Shown: piece by piece, positions 1 through 9,050 of the stretch
Numbering within the stretch: the first letter of the stretch is position 1
Layout of the letters: each line of letters opens with the position of its first letter
NCBI RefSeq assembly: GCF_012843315.1
Contig: NZ_JABAEX010000006.1
Location: 47,226-111,225 of the forward strand
Length of the DNA: 64,000 bases
DNA from: Streptococcus sp. WB01_FAA12
Lineage (GTDB): Bacteria; Bacillota; Bacilli; Lactobacillales; Streptococcaceae
Reading direction: 5' to 3'
Notes under the pieces: model-generated
Databases searched by the model: none
The model's input: only the letters and a program-made list of their open reading frames with translations
Told to the model about the DNA's origin: nothing
Translations under genes and position numbers: made by a program

Positions 1-350
1 TCAATCGTGATATTTTGCTCTTTGCCTTCCGTTTGTTGAGCGTAGTCAGATCCTTTTTCGATGATCTCTTTGATAACTGCTCCAGAAATGGCAGATTTAT
101 CAAGGAAGAAGTTGACGTAAGGGCCAGTTGCAACAACTTTTTCAAAGGCTTGGCTGTTGATTTTTTCAGCGATTTCAGCAGCAATCATTTGAGGGGCTTT
201 GCGTTCGACTTTTGCAAGTGAGAAAGCAGGAAAAGCGATATCTCCCATGTCAGAGTTTTTTGGTTGTTCTAATAAATTGAAAATAGCCTCTTGATCCAGG
301 CTATCAATGACGCTAGCCAATTCACTAGCAATCAGTTTTTTTGTACTCAT
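1..350 (-). CDS. argS: Arginyl-tRNA synthetase, N-terminal part (truncated by window edge)
   Basis: Read on the minus strand from the ATG at 348-350, the protein begins [15 protein letters not shown] and contains [12 protein letters not shown] and [13 protein letters not shown]. These match the N-terminal additional domain of bacterial ArgRS, which recognises the D-loop of tRNA-Arg, and the run into the catalytic core. Only about 116 codons are present, so the active site lies outside the window. The gene is divergent from argR, with about 147 bp between the starts. argS-argR-mutS-mutL is a recurrent streptococcal order. The start is supported by AGGAGCC a few bases upstream on the minus strand. 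Confidence 0.93.
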   Translation of the reverse strand, partial: MSTKKLIASELASVIDSLDQEAIFNLLEQPKNSDMGDIAFPAFSLAKVERKAPQMIAAEIAEKINSQAFEKVVATGPYVNFFLDKSAISGAVIKEIIEKGSDYAQQTEGKEQNITI

Positions 351-435
351 AAGTAGGCTCCTTTTGGACTTTTATTCTATTTTATCATAAATTTAGTGAA
401 AGAAGAAAGATTTTTTTGAATTATTCAGTTTTTTT

Positions 436-443
436 GGTATAAT
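436..443 (+). promoter_or_regulatory. argR-mutS promoter, extended -10
   Basis: TG-G-TATAAT: an extended -10 with the consensus hexamer at 438-443, about 55 bp before argR. There is no convincing -35. An AT-rich stretch at 470-482 resembles one half of an ARG box (AT-WWWW-AT-N-CA), so autoregulation is possible but weakly supported. Confidence 0.6.
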
Positions 444-497
444 TATATCTAAAAATAAACCCGAAATCGGTTATAAATATTCATGTAAGAGGTTGAT

Positions 498-944
498 ATG
501 AGAAAAAAAGAACGACACCAGTTGATTAAAAAGATGATCACTGAGGAAAAACTAGCTACACAAAAGGATATCCAAGATCGCCTAGAAGTTCGGAATGTCT
601 TTGTGACGCAAACGACCTTGTCTCGCGACCTGCGCGAGATCGGCTTGATCAAGGTTAAGAAAAATGGTATGGTGTATTATGTGCTAGCGAATGAAACAGA
701 AAAGATTGATTTGGTAGAGTTTTTGTCGCATCACCTAGAAGGGGTTGCGAGAGCAGAGTTTACTTTGGTACTTCATACCAAGCTGGGAGAAGCAGCTGTC
801 TTAGCAAATATTGTTGATGAAAATAAGGACGAGGCGATTTTAGGAACAGTTGCGGGAGCCAATACCTTACTGGTTATTTGTCGAGACCAGCATGTTGCCA
901 AGCTCATGGAAGAGCGTTTGCTAGATTTGATGAAGGATGAATAG
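498..944 (+). CDS. argR: ArgR-family transcriptional regulator
   Basis: 148 aa, the usual ArgR/AhrC length. The N-terminal winged helix (residues about 1-70) carries the signature [16 protein letters not shown]. The C-terminal oligomerisation/ligand domain contains [15 protein letters not shown]. In arginine-binding ArgR proteins the corresponding motif is GTIAGDDT, whose two Asp residues contact L-arginine; here they are Ala-Asn, so this copy may not bind arginine itself. Lactococci and streptococci often encode several ArgR paralogues that act together. It sits 50 bp before mutS and is probably co-transcribed with it. The start follows AAGAGG. Confidence 0.93.
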   Translation: MRKKERHQLIKKMITEEKLATQKDIQDRLEVRNVFVTQTTLSRDLREIGLIKVKKNGMVYYVLANETEKIDLVEFLSHHLEGVARAEFTLVLHTKLGEAAVLANIVDENKDEAILGTVAGANTLLVICRDQHVAKLMEERLLDLMKDE

Positions 945-994
945 GGTTTTGGGACTTGTTCCCAAGCCTTATTTTTGACAAGGAGAGAGCCAAT

Positions 995-3529
995 ATGACG
1001 ACAGAAAAACTATCACCTGGTATGCAGCAGTATGTGGATATAAAAAAGCAATATCCAGATGCTTTTTTGCTCTTTCGGATGGGTGATTTTTATGAGCTGT
1101 TTTATGAAGATGCGGTCAATGCGGCGCAGATTTTAGAGATTTCACTGACCAGTCGTAATAAAAATGCAGAAAATCCGATACCCATGGCGGGCGTCCCCTA
1201 TCATTCTGCCCAGCAGTATATTGATGTTTTGATTGAGCAGGGCTATAAGGTGGCCATTGCCGAGCAGATGGAAGATCCTAAACAAGCAGTTGGGGTTGTT
1301 AAGCGAGAGGTGGTTCAAGTCATCACACCTGGTACAGTAGTCGATAGCAGTAAGCCTGATAGTCAGAACAATTTCTTGGTTGCCATAGATCGTGATGGCA
1401 ATCAATTTGGCCTAGCCTATATGGATCTGGTGACTGGTGACTTTTATGTGACGGGTCTATTGGATTTTACGCTGGTTTGTGGGGAAATCCGTAACCTCAA
1501 GGCTCGTGAAGTGGTACTGGGTTATGACTTGTCTGAGGAAGAAGAACAAATCCTCAGTCGTCAGATGAATCTGGTACTTTCCTACGAGAAAGAAGGCTTT
1601 GAGGATATTCATTTACTGGATTCACGTTTAGCAACTGTGGAGCAAGCGGCAGCTAGTAAGTTGCTCCAGTATGTTCATCGGACCCAGATGCGGGAATTGA
1701 ACCATCTCAAACCCGTTATTCGCTATGAAATCAAAGATTTCTTACAGATGGACTATGCGACCAAGGCTAGTCTGGATTTGGTTGAGAATGCCCGTTCAGG
1801 CAAGAAGCAAGGCAGTCTTTTCTGGCTTTTGGATGAAACCAAAACAGCTATGGGTATGCGCCTCTTGCGTTCTTGGATTCATCGCCCTTTGATTGATAAG
1901 GAGCGAATCGTCCAGCGTCAAGAGGTGGTGCAGGTCTTTCTTGACCACTTCTTTGAGCGCAGTGATTTGACAGACAGTCTCAAAGGTGTTTATGATATCG
2001 AACGCTTGGCTAGTCGGGTTTCTTTTGGCAAGACCAATCCCAAGGATCTCTTGCAGTTAGCGACCACCTTGTCTAGTGTGCCACGGATTCGTGCGATTTT
2101 AGAAGGCATGGAGCAGCCTGCTCTGGCCTATCTCATCACACAGTTGGATGGAATCCCTGAGTTGGAGAGCTTGATTAGCGCAGCGATTGCTCCTGAAGCT
2201 CCTCATGTGATTACGGAGGGTGGCATTATCCGTACGGGATTTGATGAGACCTTGGATAAATACCGCCTAGTGCTCAGAGAAGGGACTGGATGGATTGCTG
2301 AGATTGAGGCTAAGGAGAGAGAAAACTCTGGCATCAGCACGCTCAAGATTGACTACAATAAAAAGGATGGTTACTATTTCCATGTGACCAATTCGCAACT
2401 GGGAAATGTGCCAGCCCACTTTTTCCGCAAGGCGACGCTGAAAAACTCAGAACGCTTTGGTACTGAGGAATTAGCCCGTATCGAGGGGGATATGTTGGAG
2501 GCGCGTGAGAAGTCAGCCGACCTAGAGTATGAAATCTTTATGCGCATCCGTGAGGAAGTCAGCAAGTACATCCAGCGATTGCAGGCTTTAGCCCAAGGAA
2601 TTGCGACGGTTGATGTCTTGCAAAGTCTCGCAGTTGTGGCTGAAACCCAGCATTTGATTCGGCCTGAGTTTGGAGAGGATTCCCAAATCGCTATCCAGAA
2701 AGGACGCCATGCGGTCGTTGAAAAGGTCATGGGAGCTCAGACCTATATTCCAAACAGTATTCAGATGTCAGAAGATACCAGCATTCAATTGATTACAGGG
2801 CCCAATATGAGCGGGAAGTCTACCTACATGCGCCAGCTAGCTATGACGGCGGTTATGGCTCAGCTGGGTTCTTATGTTCCGGCTGAGAGCGCTCATTTGC
2901 CGATTTTTGATGCTATTTTTACCCGCATTGGAGCAGCAGATGACTTGGTTTCAGGGCAATCAACCTTCATGGTAGAGATGATGGAGGCCAACAATGCCAT
3001 TTCGCATGCAACCAAGAATTCCTTGATTCTCTTTGATGAATTGGGACGTGGAACTGCAACTTATGATGGGATGGCTCTTGCCCAGTCCATCATTGAATAC
3101 ATTCATGAACATATCGGAGCCAAGACCCTCTTTGCGACCCACTACCATGAGTTGACCAGTCTGGAGTCTAGCTTGGAACACTTGATCAATGTCCACGTGG
3201 CAACCTTGGAGCAGGATGGACAAGTCACCTTCCTTCACAAGATTGAACCAGGACCAGCTGACAAATCTTACGGTATCCATGTTGCTAAGATTGCTGGCTT
3301 ACCAGCAGAACTTTTAGCAAGAGCGGATAAGATTTTAACGCAACTGGAGAGTCAGGGGCAAGAAAGTCCAGTTCCGATGAGGCAAACTAGCGCCATCACT
3401 GAACAGATGTCACTCTTTGATACGCCTGAAGAGCATCCTATCCTAGCAGAATTAGCTGAACTGGATGTTTACAACATGACGCCTATGCAGGCTATGAATG
3501 TCTTAGTCGAGTTCAAGCAAAAATTATAA
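995..3529 (+). CDS. mutS: DNA mismatch repair ATPase MutS (HexA)
   Basis: The ATG at 995 is chosen over an upstream in-frame TTG at 956 because AGGAGAG lies at 981-987 and the result is 844 aa, the pneumococcal HexA length. The N-terminal mismatch-binding domain has GDFYELF, containing the Phe-x-Glu wedge. The connector, core and clamp domains follow. The ABC ATPase has Walker [10 protein letters not shown] near residue 602, Walker B as [14 protein letters not shown], and the Q-loop/dimer region [12 protein letters not shown]. MutS recognises mispairs and recruits MutL, encoded about 1.1 kb downstream. The C-terminal tail VLVEFKQKL ends just before a terminator. Confidence 0.98.
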   Translation: MTTEKLSPGMQQYVDIKKQYPDAFLLFRMGDFYELFYEDAVNAAQILEISLTSRNKNAENPIPMAGVPYHSAQQYIDVLIEQGYKVAIAEQMEDPKQAVGVVKREVVQVITPGTVVDSSKPDSQNNFLVAIDRDGNQFGLAYMDLVTGDFYVTGLLDFTLVCGEIRNLKAREVVLGYDLSEEEEQILSRQMNLVLSYEKEGFEDIHLLDSRLATVEQAAASKLLQYVHRTQMRELNHLKPVIRYEIKDFLQMDYATKASLDLVENARSGKKQGSLFWLLDETKTAMGMRLLRSWIHRPLIDKERIVQRQEVVQVFLDHFFERSDLTDSLKGVYDIERLASRVSFGKTNPKDLLQLATTLSSVPRIRAILEGMEQPALAYLITQLDGIPELESLISAAIAPEAPHVITEGGIIRTGFDETLDKYRLVLREGTGWIAEIEAKERENSGISTLKIDYNKKDGYYFHVTNSQLGNVPAHFFRKATLKNSERFGTEELARIEGDMLEAREKSADLEYEIFMRIREEVSKYIQRLQALAQGIATVDVLQSLAVVAETQHLIRPEFGEDSQIAIQKGRHAVVEKVMGAQTYIPNSIQMSEDTSIQLITGPNMSGKSTYMRQLAMTAVMAQLGSYVPAESAHLPIFDAIFTRIGAADDLVSGQSTFMVEMMEANNAISHATKNSLILFDELGRGTATYDGMALAQSIIEYIHEHIGAKTLFATHYHELTSLESSLEHLINVHVATLEQDGQVTFLHKIEPGPADKSYGIHVAKIAGLPAELLARADKILTQLESQGQESPVPMRQTSAITEQMSLFDTPEEHPILAELAELDVYNMTPMQAMNVLVEFKQKL

Positions 3530-3536
3530 AAAGACC

Positions 3537-3566
3537 CCCACTCATGCATTTGTGAGTGGGATTTTT
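3537..3566 (+). terminator. Rho-independent terminator of argR-mutS, probably bidirectional
   Basis: CCCACTCA / TGAGTGGG forms a perfect 8-bp stem over an 8-nt loop, followed by ATTTTTCT. On the other strand an AAAAAGA run precedes the stem, so it may also end the convergent DUF3021 transcript. Confidence 0.9.
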
Positions 3567-3571
3567 CTCTA

Positions 3572-4030
3572 TTACTTTTTATGGGCCAAGAGTTGATTGA
3601 TATGGTCTACTTTTTTTGCCTCTCTTTTATAGAGAATAGCCCAGATGATGAGGTAGACAATCGCAAACTCTGGAATGAGCTGGAGATAGAAGGTCCAGTG
3701 GAAGGGAAACCAACCAGCCAGAGTTGCTAGTGGGGCAAAGCCAGCCAGCATGAGGAAGAAATGGGAAAGCGTCGCACGGAGAAGGCTCCAGTCACGGCTG
3801 AATAAGCGACTGCCAAAGCTAAAGAGAACGCCGATAGCTGACCAGATAATCGTGCAGTAGAGTAAGACCAGGGCACCGTGAACCTGATGTTGAACCATCG
3901 CTTGGCCAATCAGAGACTCGGGGCTCAGTGGGGCATAGGTATTTGGTGCATAAATGAGTGAAAAGAGGATAGAGAGGATGAGGCCGATAAGAACACCAGT
4001 GGCTGCATCGTGAAAGATTTGTTTTTTCAT
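3572..4030 (-). CDS. DUF3021 membrane protein paired with a LytTR regulator
   Basis: 152 aa with four predicted membrane segments: GVLIGLILSILFSLIYA; LVLLYCTIIWSAIGVLFSFG; FFLMLAGFAPLATLAGWFPF; and LIPEFAIVYLIIWAILY. It then ends in a lysine-rich tail. The layout matches DUF3021. The start overlaps the stop of the upstream LytTR gene by 4 bp (ATGA-type), so the two are translationally coupled. Such pairs are known as LytTR regulatory systems (HdrRM and BrsRM in S. mutans), where the membrane partner restrains the regulator. That role is inferred here from the pairing. Confidence 0.8.
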   Translation of the reverse strand: MKKQIFHDAATGVLIGLILSILFSLIYAPNTYAPLSPESLIGQAMVQHQVHGALVLLYCTIIWSAIGVLFSFGSRLFSRDWSLLRATLSHFFLMLAGFAPLATLAGWFPFHWTFYLQLIPEFAIVYLIIWAILYKREAKKVDHINQLLAHKK

Positions 4031-4467
4031 AGTTCTAATTTCTCCTTGATGGTTTTTAGGTAACGGCGTGAAGAGTAGGTGAAACTTTCGTTTTTCAAGA
4101 AAATTTCAACCAGACCATTGGGCGTGAGCCTGAGATGAGAGATGGAGTCGATATTGACGATTTCAGATTGGGAAATTTGGATAAAAGTTGTCGGTAGAAT
4201 TTCAAGCACTTGATAGAGTCGCAAATCAATGCTGTAGATCTGACTGGCAGTTTCTGCTAGAACCTTTCGATTCTCGATATAGAAGCGCTGAATCTTGCCA
4301 ATTTCAACTAGATAGACCTGATCATCAATCTTACCTTTGATTGTTTCTTTTTGGTCAAGATTTTCAGCGAACTCGATGACTTTCTGGACTTTTTCGGTTG
4401 GCTGAGGTGCTTGGACAATCAGCTTTTCTTCCTTGTAAGTCTCCTTAATCTGTAGTTCTACTTTCAT
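4027..4467 (-). CDS. LytTR-domain DNA-binding regulator
   Basis: 146 aa. The C-terminal two thirds is a LytTR domain: IEIGKIQRFYIENRKVLAET, then LYQVLEILPTTFIQISQSEIVNIDSISHLRLTPNG and a final SRRYLKTIKEKL. No response-regulator receiver domain precedes it; residues 1-45 form a short region of their own (ELQIKETYKEEKLIVQAPQP). This is the stand-alone LytTR architecture of the HdrR/BrsR type. The gene leads a two-gene minus-strand operon with the DUF3021 protein. The start is supported by AAGGAGAG on the minus strand. Its targets cannot be read from this window. Confidence 0.85.
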   Translation of the reverse strand: MKVELQIKETYKEEKLIVQAPQPTEKVQKVIEFAENLDQKETIKGKIDDQVYLVEIGKIQRFYIENRKVLAETASQIYSIDLRLYQVLEILPTTFIQISQSEIVNIDSISHLRLTPNGLVEIFLKNESFTYSSRRYLKTIKEKLEL

Positions 4468-4618
4468 AAATTTCTCTCCTTATATTTCATACAAAATTGT
4501 GATCACTTCTTGTACACCTTTATTAAACACTATTTTAGGGCCCATGGCAAGAGCTTTTGCCTATGCGGCGGGATTTGGAGTCTATGTGGTATTTGCTTTT
4601 TCTGATAGTATCTGAAAT

Positions 4619-4628
4619 ATGGTATAAT
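4619..4628 (+). promoter_or_regulatory. mutL promoter, extended -10
   Basis: TG-G-TATAAT with the consensus hexamer at 4623-4628, about 48 bp before the mutL start. The -35 is weak. Confidence 0.6.
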
Positions 4629-4675
4629 AGCACTAATCAATTTCTAGGAAAATAGATACAGAAAGGGGCTGAAAG

Positions 4676-6625
4676 ATGTCTCATATTATTGAATTGCCAG
4701 AGGTGCTGGCAAACCAGATTGCAGCAGGGGAGGTTATTGAACGTCCTGCTAGTGTGGTCAAAGAGTTGGTAGAAAATGCTATTGACGCCGGTTCTAGCCA
4801 GATTATCATTGAGATTGAGGAAGCTGGTCTTAAGAAAATTCAAATCACCGATAATGGTCATGGAATTGCCCACGATGAGGTGGAATTGGCTCTCCGTCGC
4901 CATGCGACCAGTAAGATAAAAAATCAAGCAGACCTCTTTCGGATTCGGACGCTTGGTTTTCGTGGTGAAGCCTTGCCCTCTATCGCTTCTGTCAGTGTAT
5001 TGACTCTGTTGACAGCGGTGGATGGTGAGAGTCATGGGACCAAGATCGTTGCGCGTGGAGGAGAAGTTGAAGAAATCATCCCAGCGACTAGTCCTGTGGG
5101 GACCAAGGTTTGTGTGGAGGACCTCTTTTTCAATACACCAGCCCGCCTCAAGTATATGAAGAGCCAGCAGGCGGAGTTGTCTCATATCATTGATATTGTC
5201 AACCGTCTGGGGTTGGCCCATCCTGAGATTTCTTTTAGCTTGATTAGTGATGGCAAGGAAATGACACGGACAGCAGGGACTGGTCAACTGCGTCAAGCTA
5301 TTGCAGGGATTTACGGTTTGGCGAGTGCTAAGAAGATGATTGCCATTGAGAATTCGGATCTAGATTTTGAAATTACAGGTTTTGTGTCTTTGCCTGAGTT
5401 AACCCGAGCCAACCGCAACTATATCAGCCTCTTTATCAATGGCCGTTATATCAAGAACTTCTTGCTCAATCGCGCTATCCTTGACGGTTACGGAAGCAAA
5501 CTCATGGTAGGGCGCTTTCCACTGGCTGTCATTCACATCCATATCGATCCTTATCTGGCTGATGTCAATGTGCATCCAACCAAACAAGAAGTGCGAATTT
5601 CTAAGGAAAAAGAACTGATGGCGCTGCTTTCAGAGGCTATTTCTAACAGTCTCAAGGAACAAGCCTTGATACCTGATGCTTTAGAAAATCTTGCCAAGTC
5701 GACCGTGCGCAATCGTCAAAAGGTAGAGCAGACCATTCTCCCACTCAAAGAAAATACGCTCTACTATGAAAAAACAGAACTCTCAAAACCCAGTCAAGCT
5801 GAGGTGGCTGATCATCAGGTTGAATTAACTGAGGAAGGGAAAGATTTGACCTTATTTGCCAAGGAAACCTTGGACCAGTTGACCAAGCCCGCAAAACTGC
5901 ATTTTGCAGAGAGAAAGCCTGCTAACTACGACCAACTAGATCATCCAGAGTTAGATCTAGCTAGTCTTGATAAGGCCTATGATAAGCTGGAGCGAGAAGA
6001 ATCATCAAACTTCCCAGAGTTGGAGTTTTTCGGGCAGATGCATGGAACTTATCTCTTTGCCCAAGGGCGAGATGGCCTCTATATCATAGACCAGCATGCG
6101 GCTCAGGAACGGGTCAAGTATGAGGAATACCGAGAAAGTATTGGCAATGTTGACCAGAGTCAGCAGCAACTCCTAGTGCCCTACATCTTTGAATTCCCAG
6201 CGGATGATGCCCTTCGTCTCAGGGAAAGAATGCCTCTCTTAGAGGAGGTGGGCGTCTTCCTAGCAGAGTACGGAGAAAATCAATTTATCCTACGCGAACA
6301 TCCCATATGGATGGCAGAAGAAGAGATTGAGTCAGGTATCTATGAAATGTGCGACATGCTGCTCTTGACCAAGGAAGTTTCGATCAAGAAATACCGAGCA
6401 GAGTTGGCTATCATGATGTCCTGCAAGCGGTCTATCAAGGCCAACCATCGTATCGATGACCACTCAGCCAGACAGCTTCTCTATCAGCTCTCTCAATGTG
6501 ACAATCCTTATAACTGTCCTCATGGACGTCCTGTTTTGGTGCATTTCACCAAGTCGGATATGGAAAAGATGTTCCGACGTATTCAGGAAAATCATACTAG
6601 TCTTCGTGAGTTGGGGAAATATTAA
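4676..6625 (+). CDS. mutL: DNA mismatch repair protein MutL (HexB)
   Basis: 649 aa, the HexB length. The GHKL ATPase domain occupies about residues 1-330: [13 protein letters not shown] (N box), DNGHGI (G1), ATSKI and [29 protein letters not shown], and [11 protein letters not shown] variable acidic linker covers residues about 340-450. The C-terminal dimerisation domain ([17 protein letters not shown] to RPVLVHF) includes [20 protein letters not shown] and NCPHGRP. MutL couples MutS mismatch recognition to strand removal. RBS AAAGGGG is 10 bp upstream. Confidence 0.98.
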   Translation: MSHIIELPEVLANQIAAGEVIERPASVVKELVENAIDAGSSQIIIEIEEAGLKKIQITDNGHGIAHDEVELALRRHATSKIKNQADLFRIRTLGFRGEALPSIASVSVLTLLTAVDGESHGTKIVARGGEVEEIIPATSPVGTKVCVEDLFFNTPARLKYMKSQQAELSHIIDIVNRLGLAHPEISFSLISDGKEMTRTAGTGQLRQAIAGIYGLASAKKMIAIENSDLDFEITGFVSLPELTRANRNYISLFINGRYIKNFLLNRAILDGYGSKLMVGRFPLAVIHIHIDPYLADVNVHPTKQEVRISKEKELMALLSEAISNSLKEQALIPDALENLAKSTVRNRQKVEQTILPLKENTLYYEKTELSKPSQAEVADHQVELTEEGKDLTLFAKETLDQLTKPAKLHFAERKPANYDQLDHPELDLASLDKAYDKLEREESSNFPELEFFGQMHGTYLFAQGRDGLYIIDQHAAQERVKYEEYRESIGNVDQSQQQLLVPYIFEFPADDALRLRERMPLLEEVGVFLAEYGENQFILREHPIWMAEEEIESGIYEMCDMLLLTKEVSIKKYRAELAIMMSCKRSIKANHRIDDHSARQLLYQLSQCDNPYNCPHGRPVLVHFTKSDMEKMFRRIQENHTSLRELGKY

Positions 6626-6631
6626 GAACAC

Positions 6632-6666
6632 AAAAAGCCTTTGTTCCTTTTGAACAAGGCTTTTTA
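6632..6666 (+). terminator. mutL terminator
   Basis: AAAAAGCC(T)TTGTTC pairs with GAACAAGGCTTTTT across a short loop, and the T-run forms the 3' arm. It lies 7 bp past the mutL stop. Confidence 0.88.
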
Positions 6667-6775
6667 GCTTTTCTAAGGAGGTACTTTGACTGAACATGGG
6701 AAACTTGACACGAGGTTTACACTTGCTTGACAAGACCAGTCCTATAAAAGTACTGAAAAATATGAATCAATTGAC

Positions 6776-7273
6776 TCAAGGTTTCGTAGAGTCGTCTTGG
6801 TCTAAAGGATTCTCAAGACCAATCACCTTATCAAGATAACGTTGTTTGGTTTTGAGAGCCTTGTTGATAGCAATTGCAGAAGCGATTAAGAGAACGAAGG
6901 TCAGCCAGATCCAGGCGGTGAATTCAGCTGGGAAACTAGAACCAGCTAAAAAGAGATAGATGGCCAGAGCCAAAACGAAAATATAAATCACTTGCCAGAG
7001 GCCAAAGGATTTAACCTCTTTATAGTAGTTGTCCTTGTCTTCCTCCAAGATCACTGCTGTGGAAGCTTTTTCAGAGTTTTCATCTAATAGTAGATAGTCA
7101 GTTGTCACTTGAAAAATCTTACTTAATTCAATGATTTTTTCGATTTCAGGAAAGACTTGTCCAGACTCCCATTTGGAGATGCTTTGCCGAGAAACATTGA
7201 TTTGTTCTGCTAGTTTTTCTTGGGACCAACCTTTTTCCTTTCTGAGCTCAAATAGTTTTTCTGCGAGTTTCAT
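6776..7273 (-). CDS. XRE-family regulator with C-terminal membrane segments
   Basis: 165 aa. Residues 1-62 are an HTH_3/Cro-C1 domain with [20 protein letters not shown] as the helix-turn-helix and [11 protein letters not shown] following. Two predicted membrane helices come next ([20 protein letters not shown] and [16 protein letters not shown]), then a polar tail. Membrane-tethered XRE proteins of this layout are common in Firmicutes; the signal sensed here is unknown. The gene lies alone between mutL and ruvA, facing leftwards. RBS is AGGAGG on the minus strand. Confidence 0.85.
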   Translation of the reverse strand: MKLAEKLFELRKEKGWSQEKLAEQINVSRQSISKWESGQVFPEIEKIIELSKIFQVTTDYLLLDENSEKASTAVILEEDKDNYYKEVKSFGLWQVIYIFVLALAIYLFLAGSSFPAEFTAWIWLTFVLLIASAIAINKALKTKQRYLDKVIGLENPLDQDDSTKP

Positions 7274-7395
7274 GATTCTATCCTCCTTTTTCTACCTCTA
7301 TCCTAACAATTTTTACTTATAATGAGAATACAATCTCCTGTACTATTTGTCAACCAGAGGTTGCGCCTTTTGTTGCAGTCTGTCTTGGGGAAATA

Positions 7396-7404
7396 TGGTA
7401 TACT
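7396..7404 (+). promoter_or_regulatory. ruvA promoter, extended -10
   Basis: TG-G-TATACT with the hexamer at 7399-7404, 28 bp before the ruvA ATG. Confidence 0.6.
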
Positions 7405-7431
7405 AGATAGGCAAAATAATGGAGAAAAATT

Positions 7432-8025
7432 ATGTACGAATATCTAAAAGGAATCATTACCAAAATCACTGCTAAATACATTGTCCTAGAGGCAAATGGT
7501 ATCGGTTATATCTTGCATGTAGCCAATCCCTATGCCTACTCAGGTCAGGTTAATCAAGAAACTCAAACTTATGTGCATCAAGTTGTCCGTGAAGATGCCC
7601 ATCTGCTCTATGGTTTTCGATCAGAAGATGAGAAGAAACTCTTTCTTAGTCTGATCTCGGTCTCAGGGATTGGTCCTGTGTCAGCTCTTGCTATCATCGC
7701 AGCCGATGACAATGCTGGCTTGGTTCAAGCCATCGAAACCAAGAACATCACCTACTTGACTAAGTTCCCTAAAATCGGTAAGAAAACAGCCCAACAGATG
7801 GTGCTGGACTTGGAAGGGAAGGTAGTTGTGGCTAGTGATGATCTTCCTGCCAAGGTGGCAGTGCAAACCAGCGCTGAAAACCAAGAACTGGAAGAAGCTA
7901 TGGAAGCCATGTTGGCACTGGGTTACAAGGCAACCGAGCTTAAGAAAATCAAGAGATTCTTTGAGGGAACGACGGATACAGCTGAGAACTATATCAAGTC
8001 AGCTCTTAAGATGTTGGTCAAATAG
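7432..8025 (+). CDS. ruvA: Holliday junction helicase subunit RuvA
   Basis: 197 aa. The N-terminal OB fold starts [20 protein letters not shown] and includes DAHLLYGF. The middle domain has the two helix-hairpin-helix motifs, [14 protein letters not shown] and [19 protein letters not shown]-terminal UBA-like domain III ([15 protein letters not shown]) contacts RuvB. RuvA tetramers hold four-way junctions and load RuvB, which is not in this window. tag follows after 9 bp, and the two are probably co-transcribed. Confidence 0.97.
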   Translation: MYEYLKGIITKITAKYIVLEANGIGYILHVANPYAYSGQVNQETQTYVHQVVREDAHLLYGFRSEDEKKLFLSLISVSGIGPVSALAIIAADDNAGLVQAIETKNITYLTKFPKIGKKTAQQMVLDLEGKVVVASDDLPAKVAVQTSAENQELEEAMEAMLALGYKATELKKIKRFFEGTTDTAENYIKSALKMLVK

Positions 8026-8034
8026 GAGAATAAG

Positions 8035-8598
8035 ATGCCAAAACGCTGTGGTTGGGTTAAAATGAACAACCCTCTGTATATAGCCTATCATGACGAAGAG
8101 TGGGGTCAACCCCTTCATGATGACCGCGCTCTTTTTGAACTGCTCTGTATGGAGACTTATCAGGCTGGTCTGTCTTGGGAAACGGTGCTAAACAAGCGCC
8201 AAGCTTTCCGAGAAGTCTTTTACAACTATCAAGCCCAATGTATCTCTGAGATGACAGATGAGGAGTTGGAAGCCTTGTTAGATAATCCAGCCATCATCCG
8301 AAATCGTGCCAAGCTCTTTGCAACACGCGCCAACGCCCAAGCATTTTTACAAGTCCAGAAAACCTACGGTTCCTTTGATGCTTACCTCTGGTCTTTTGTA
8401 GATGGACAAACCATCATCAATGATGTTCCTGACTATCACCTAGCACCTGCTAAAACAGCCTTGTCTGAAAAGTTATCTCAAGATCTCAAAAAAAAAGGAT
8501 TCAAATTCACAGGTCCAGTCGCAGTTTTAGCTTTTTTACAAGCGGCAGGTCTGATTGACGACCACGAGAATGATTGTGAGTGGAAAAACGGAAATTAG
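8035..8598 (+). CDS. tag: DNA-3-methyladenine glycosylase I
   Basis: 187 aa TagI. It has the N-terminal RCGWV zinc-site motif, then YHDEEWGQPLHDDRALFELLCME and ETYQAGLSWETVLNKR. The zinc-binding Cys/His set is completed near the C-terminus by GLIDDHENDC. The enzyme excises 3-methyladenine from alkylated DNA. The stretch KKKGFKFTGPVAVLAFLQA is the family's substrate-pocket region. It sits directly behind ruvA in a repair operon and ends before a terminator. Confidence 0.96.
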   Translation: MPKRCGWVKMNNPLYIAYHDEEWGQPLHDDRALFELLCMETYQAGLSWETVLNKRQAFREVFYNYQAQCISEMTDEELEALLDNPAIIRNRAKLFATRANAQAFLQVQKTYGSFDAYLWSFVDGQTIINDVPDYHLAPAKTALSEKLSQDLKKKGFKFTGPVAVLAFLQAAGLIDDHENDCEWKNGN

Positions 8599-8631
8599 TG
8601 AGTGCAAGCGTCTAACTATCTGAGAATATAG

Positions 8632-8663
8632 AAAAAAGCTGAGAAATTCCTCTCAGCTTTTTG
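8632..8663. terminator. Bidirectional terminator between tag and the SemiSWEET gene
   Basis: AAAAAGCTGAGA and TCTCAGCTTTTTT form a 12-bp perfect stem with loop AATTCC. A-run and T-run at the two sides fit termination in both directions. Confidence 0.9.
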
Positions 8664-8681
8664 ATTATATGCTAGTAATTT

Positions 8682-8945
8682 TTATAGTGCAGTAAGAAAT
8701 GTCAGTCCACCTAAGACAACGCCAGCTGAGTTTGGAATAATTAGTATCCAATCCTTCTTAGGCTCTTTTGTCCATCCATAAATAACCCAAATTAAACAAG
8801 ATACTGCTGCGGATAAAGGCTGGAATGGTTGAGCTTTGTTGCCTTGTAAATTGGCAAAAATTTGTGGGATGTAGGCGATAAATACAATAATCCCGATAAA
8901 AGCCCCGATTGAACCGACAATTTGATTTATTTTTTGTTTAGTCAT
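8682..8945 (-). CDS. SemiSWEET-family sugar transporter
   Basis: 87 aa from MTKQKINQIVGSIGAFIG. This start follows AAGGAGG on the minus strand and is preferred over a longer reading that would begin at 9035. There are three membrane helices: IVGSIGAFIGIIVFIAYIPQ with the PQ motif; LSAAVSCLIWVIYGW with the conserved Trp-x-x-Tyr-Gly; and WILIIPNSAGVVLGGLTFL with the Pro-Asn substrate-pocket pair. SemiSWEETs dimerise to form a facilitator for mono- or disaccharides. It is a single gene with its own RBS. The sugar carried is unknown. Confidence 0.88.
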   Translation of the reverse strand: MTKQKINQIVGSIGAFIGIIVFIAYIPQIFANLQGNKAQPFQPLSAAVSCLIWVIYGWTKEPKKDWILIIPNSAGVVLGGLTFLTAL

Positions 8946-9050
8946 ATACACCTCCTTCAAAAGGATATCATAGAAATAAGCAAAATGCAATAAATTCAGA
9001 CACAAATTGTAACGAAAATCAATACCAAAGCACAAAAATGGAGAAATTGT

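Noticed and set aside
956..994. TTG start of mutS at 956
   Set aside because: The ATG at 995 has AGGAGAG at the right distance and gives the usual 844-aa length.
4637..5296. 219-codon open frame antisense to mutL
   Set aside because: It lies entirely opposite strongly conserved mutL codons, has no family resemblance and no RBS. Similar antisense frames opposite leuS, rpoA, rplB and others were rejected for the same reason.
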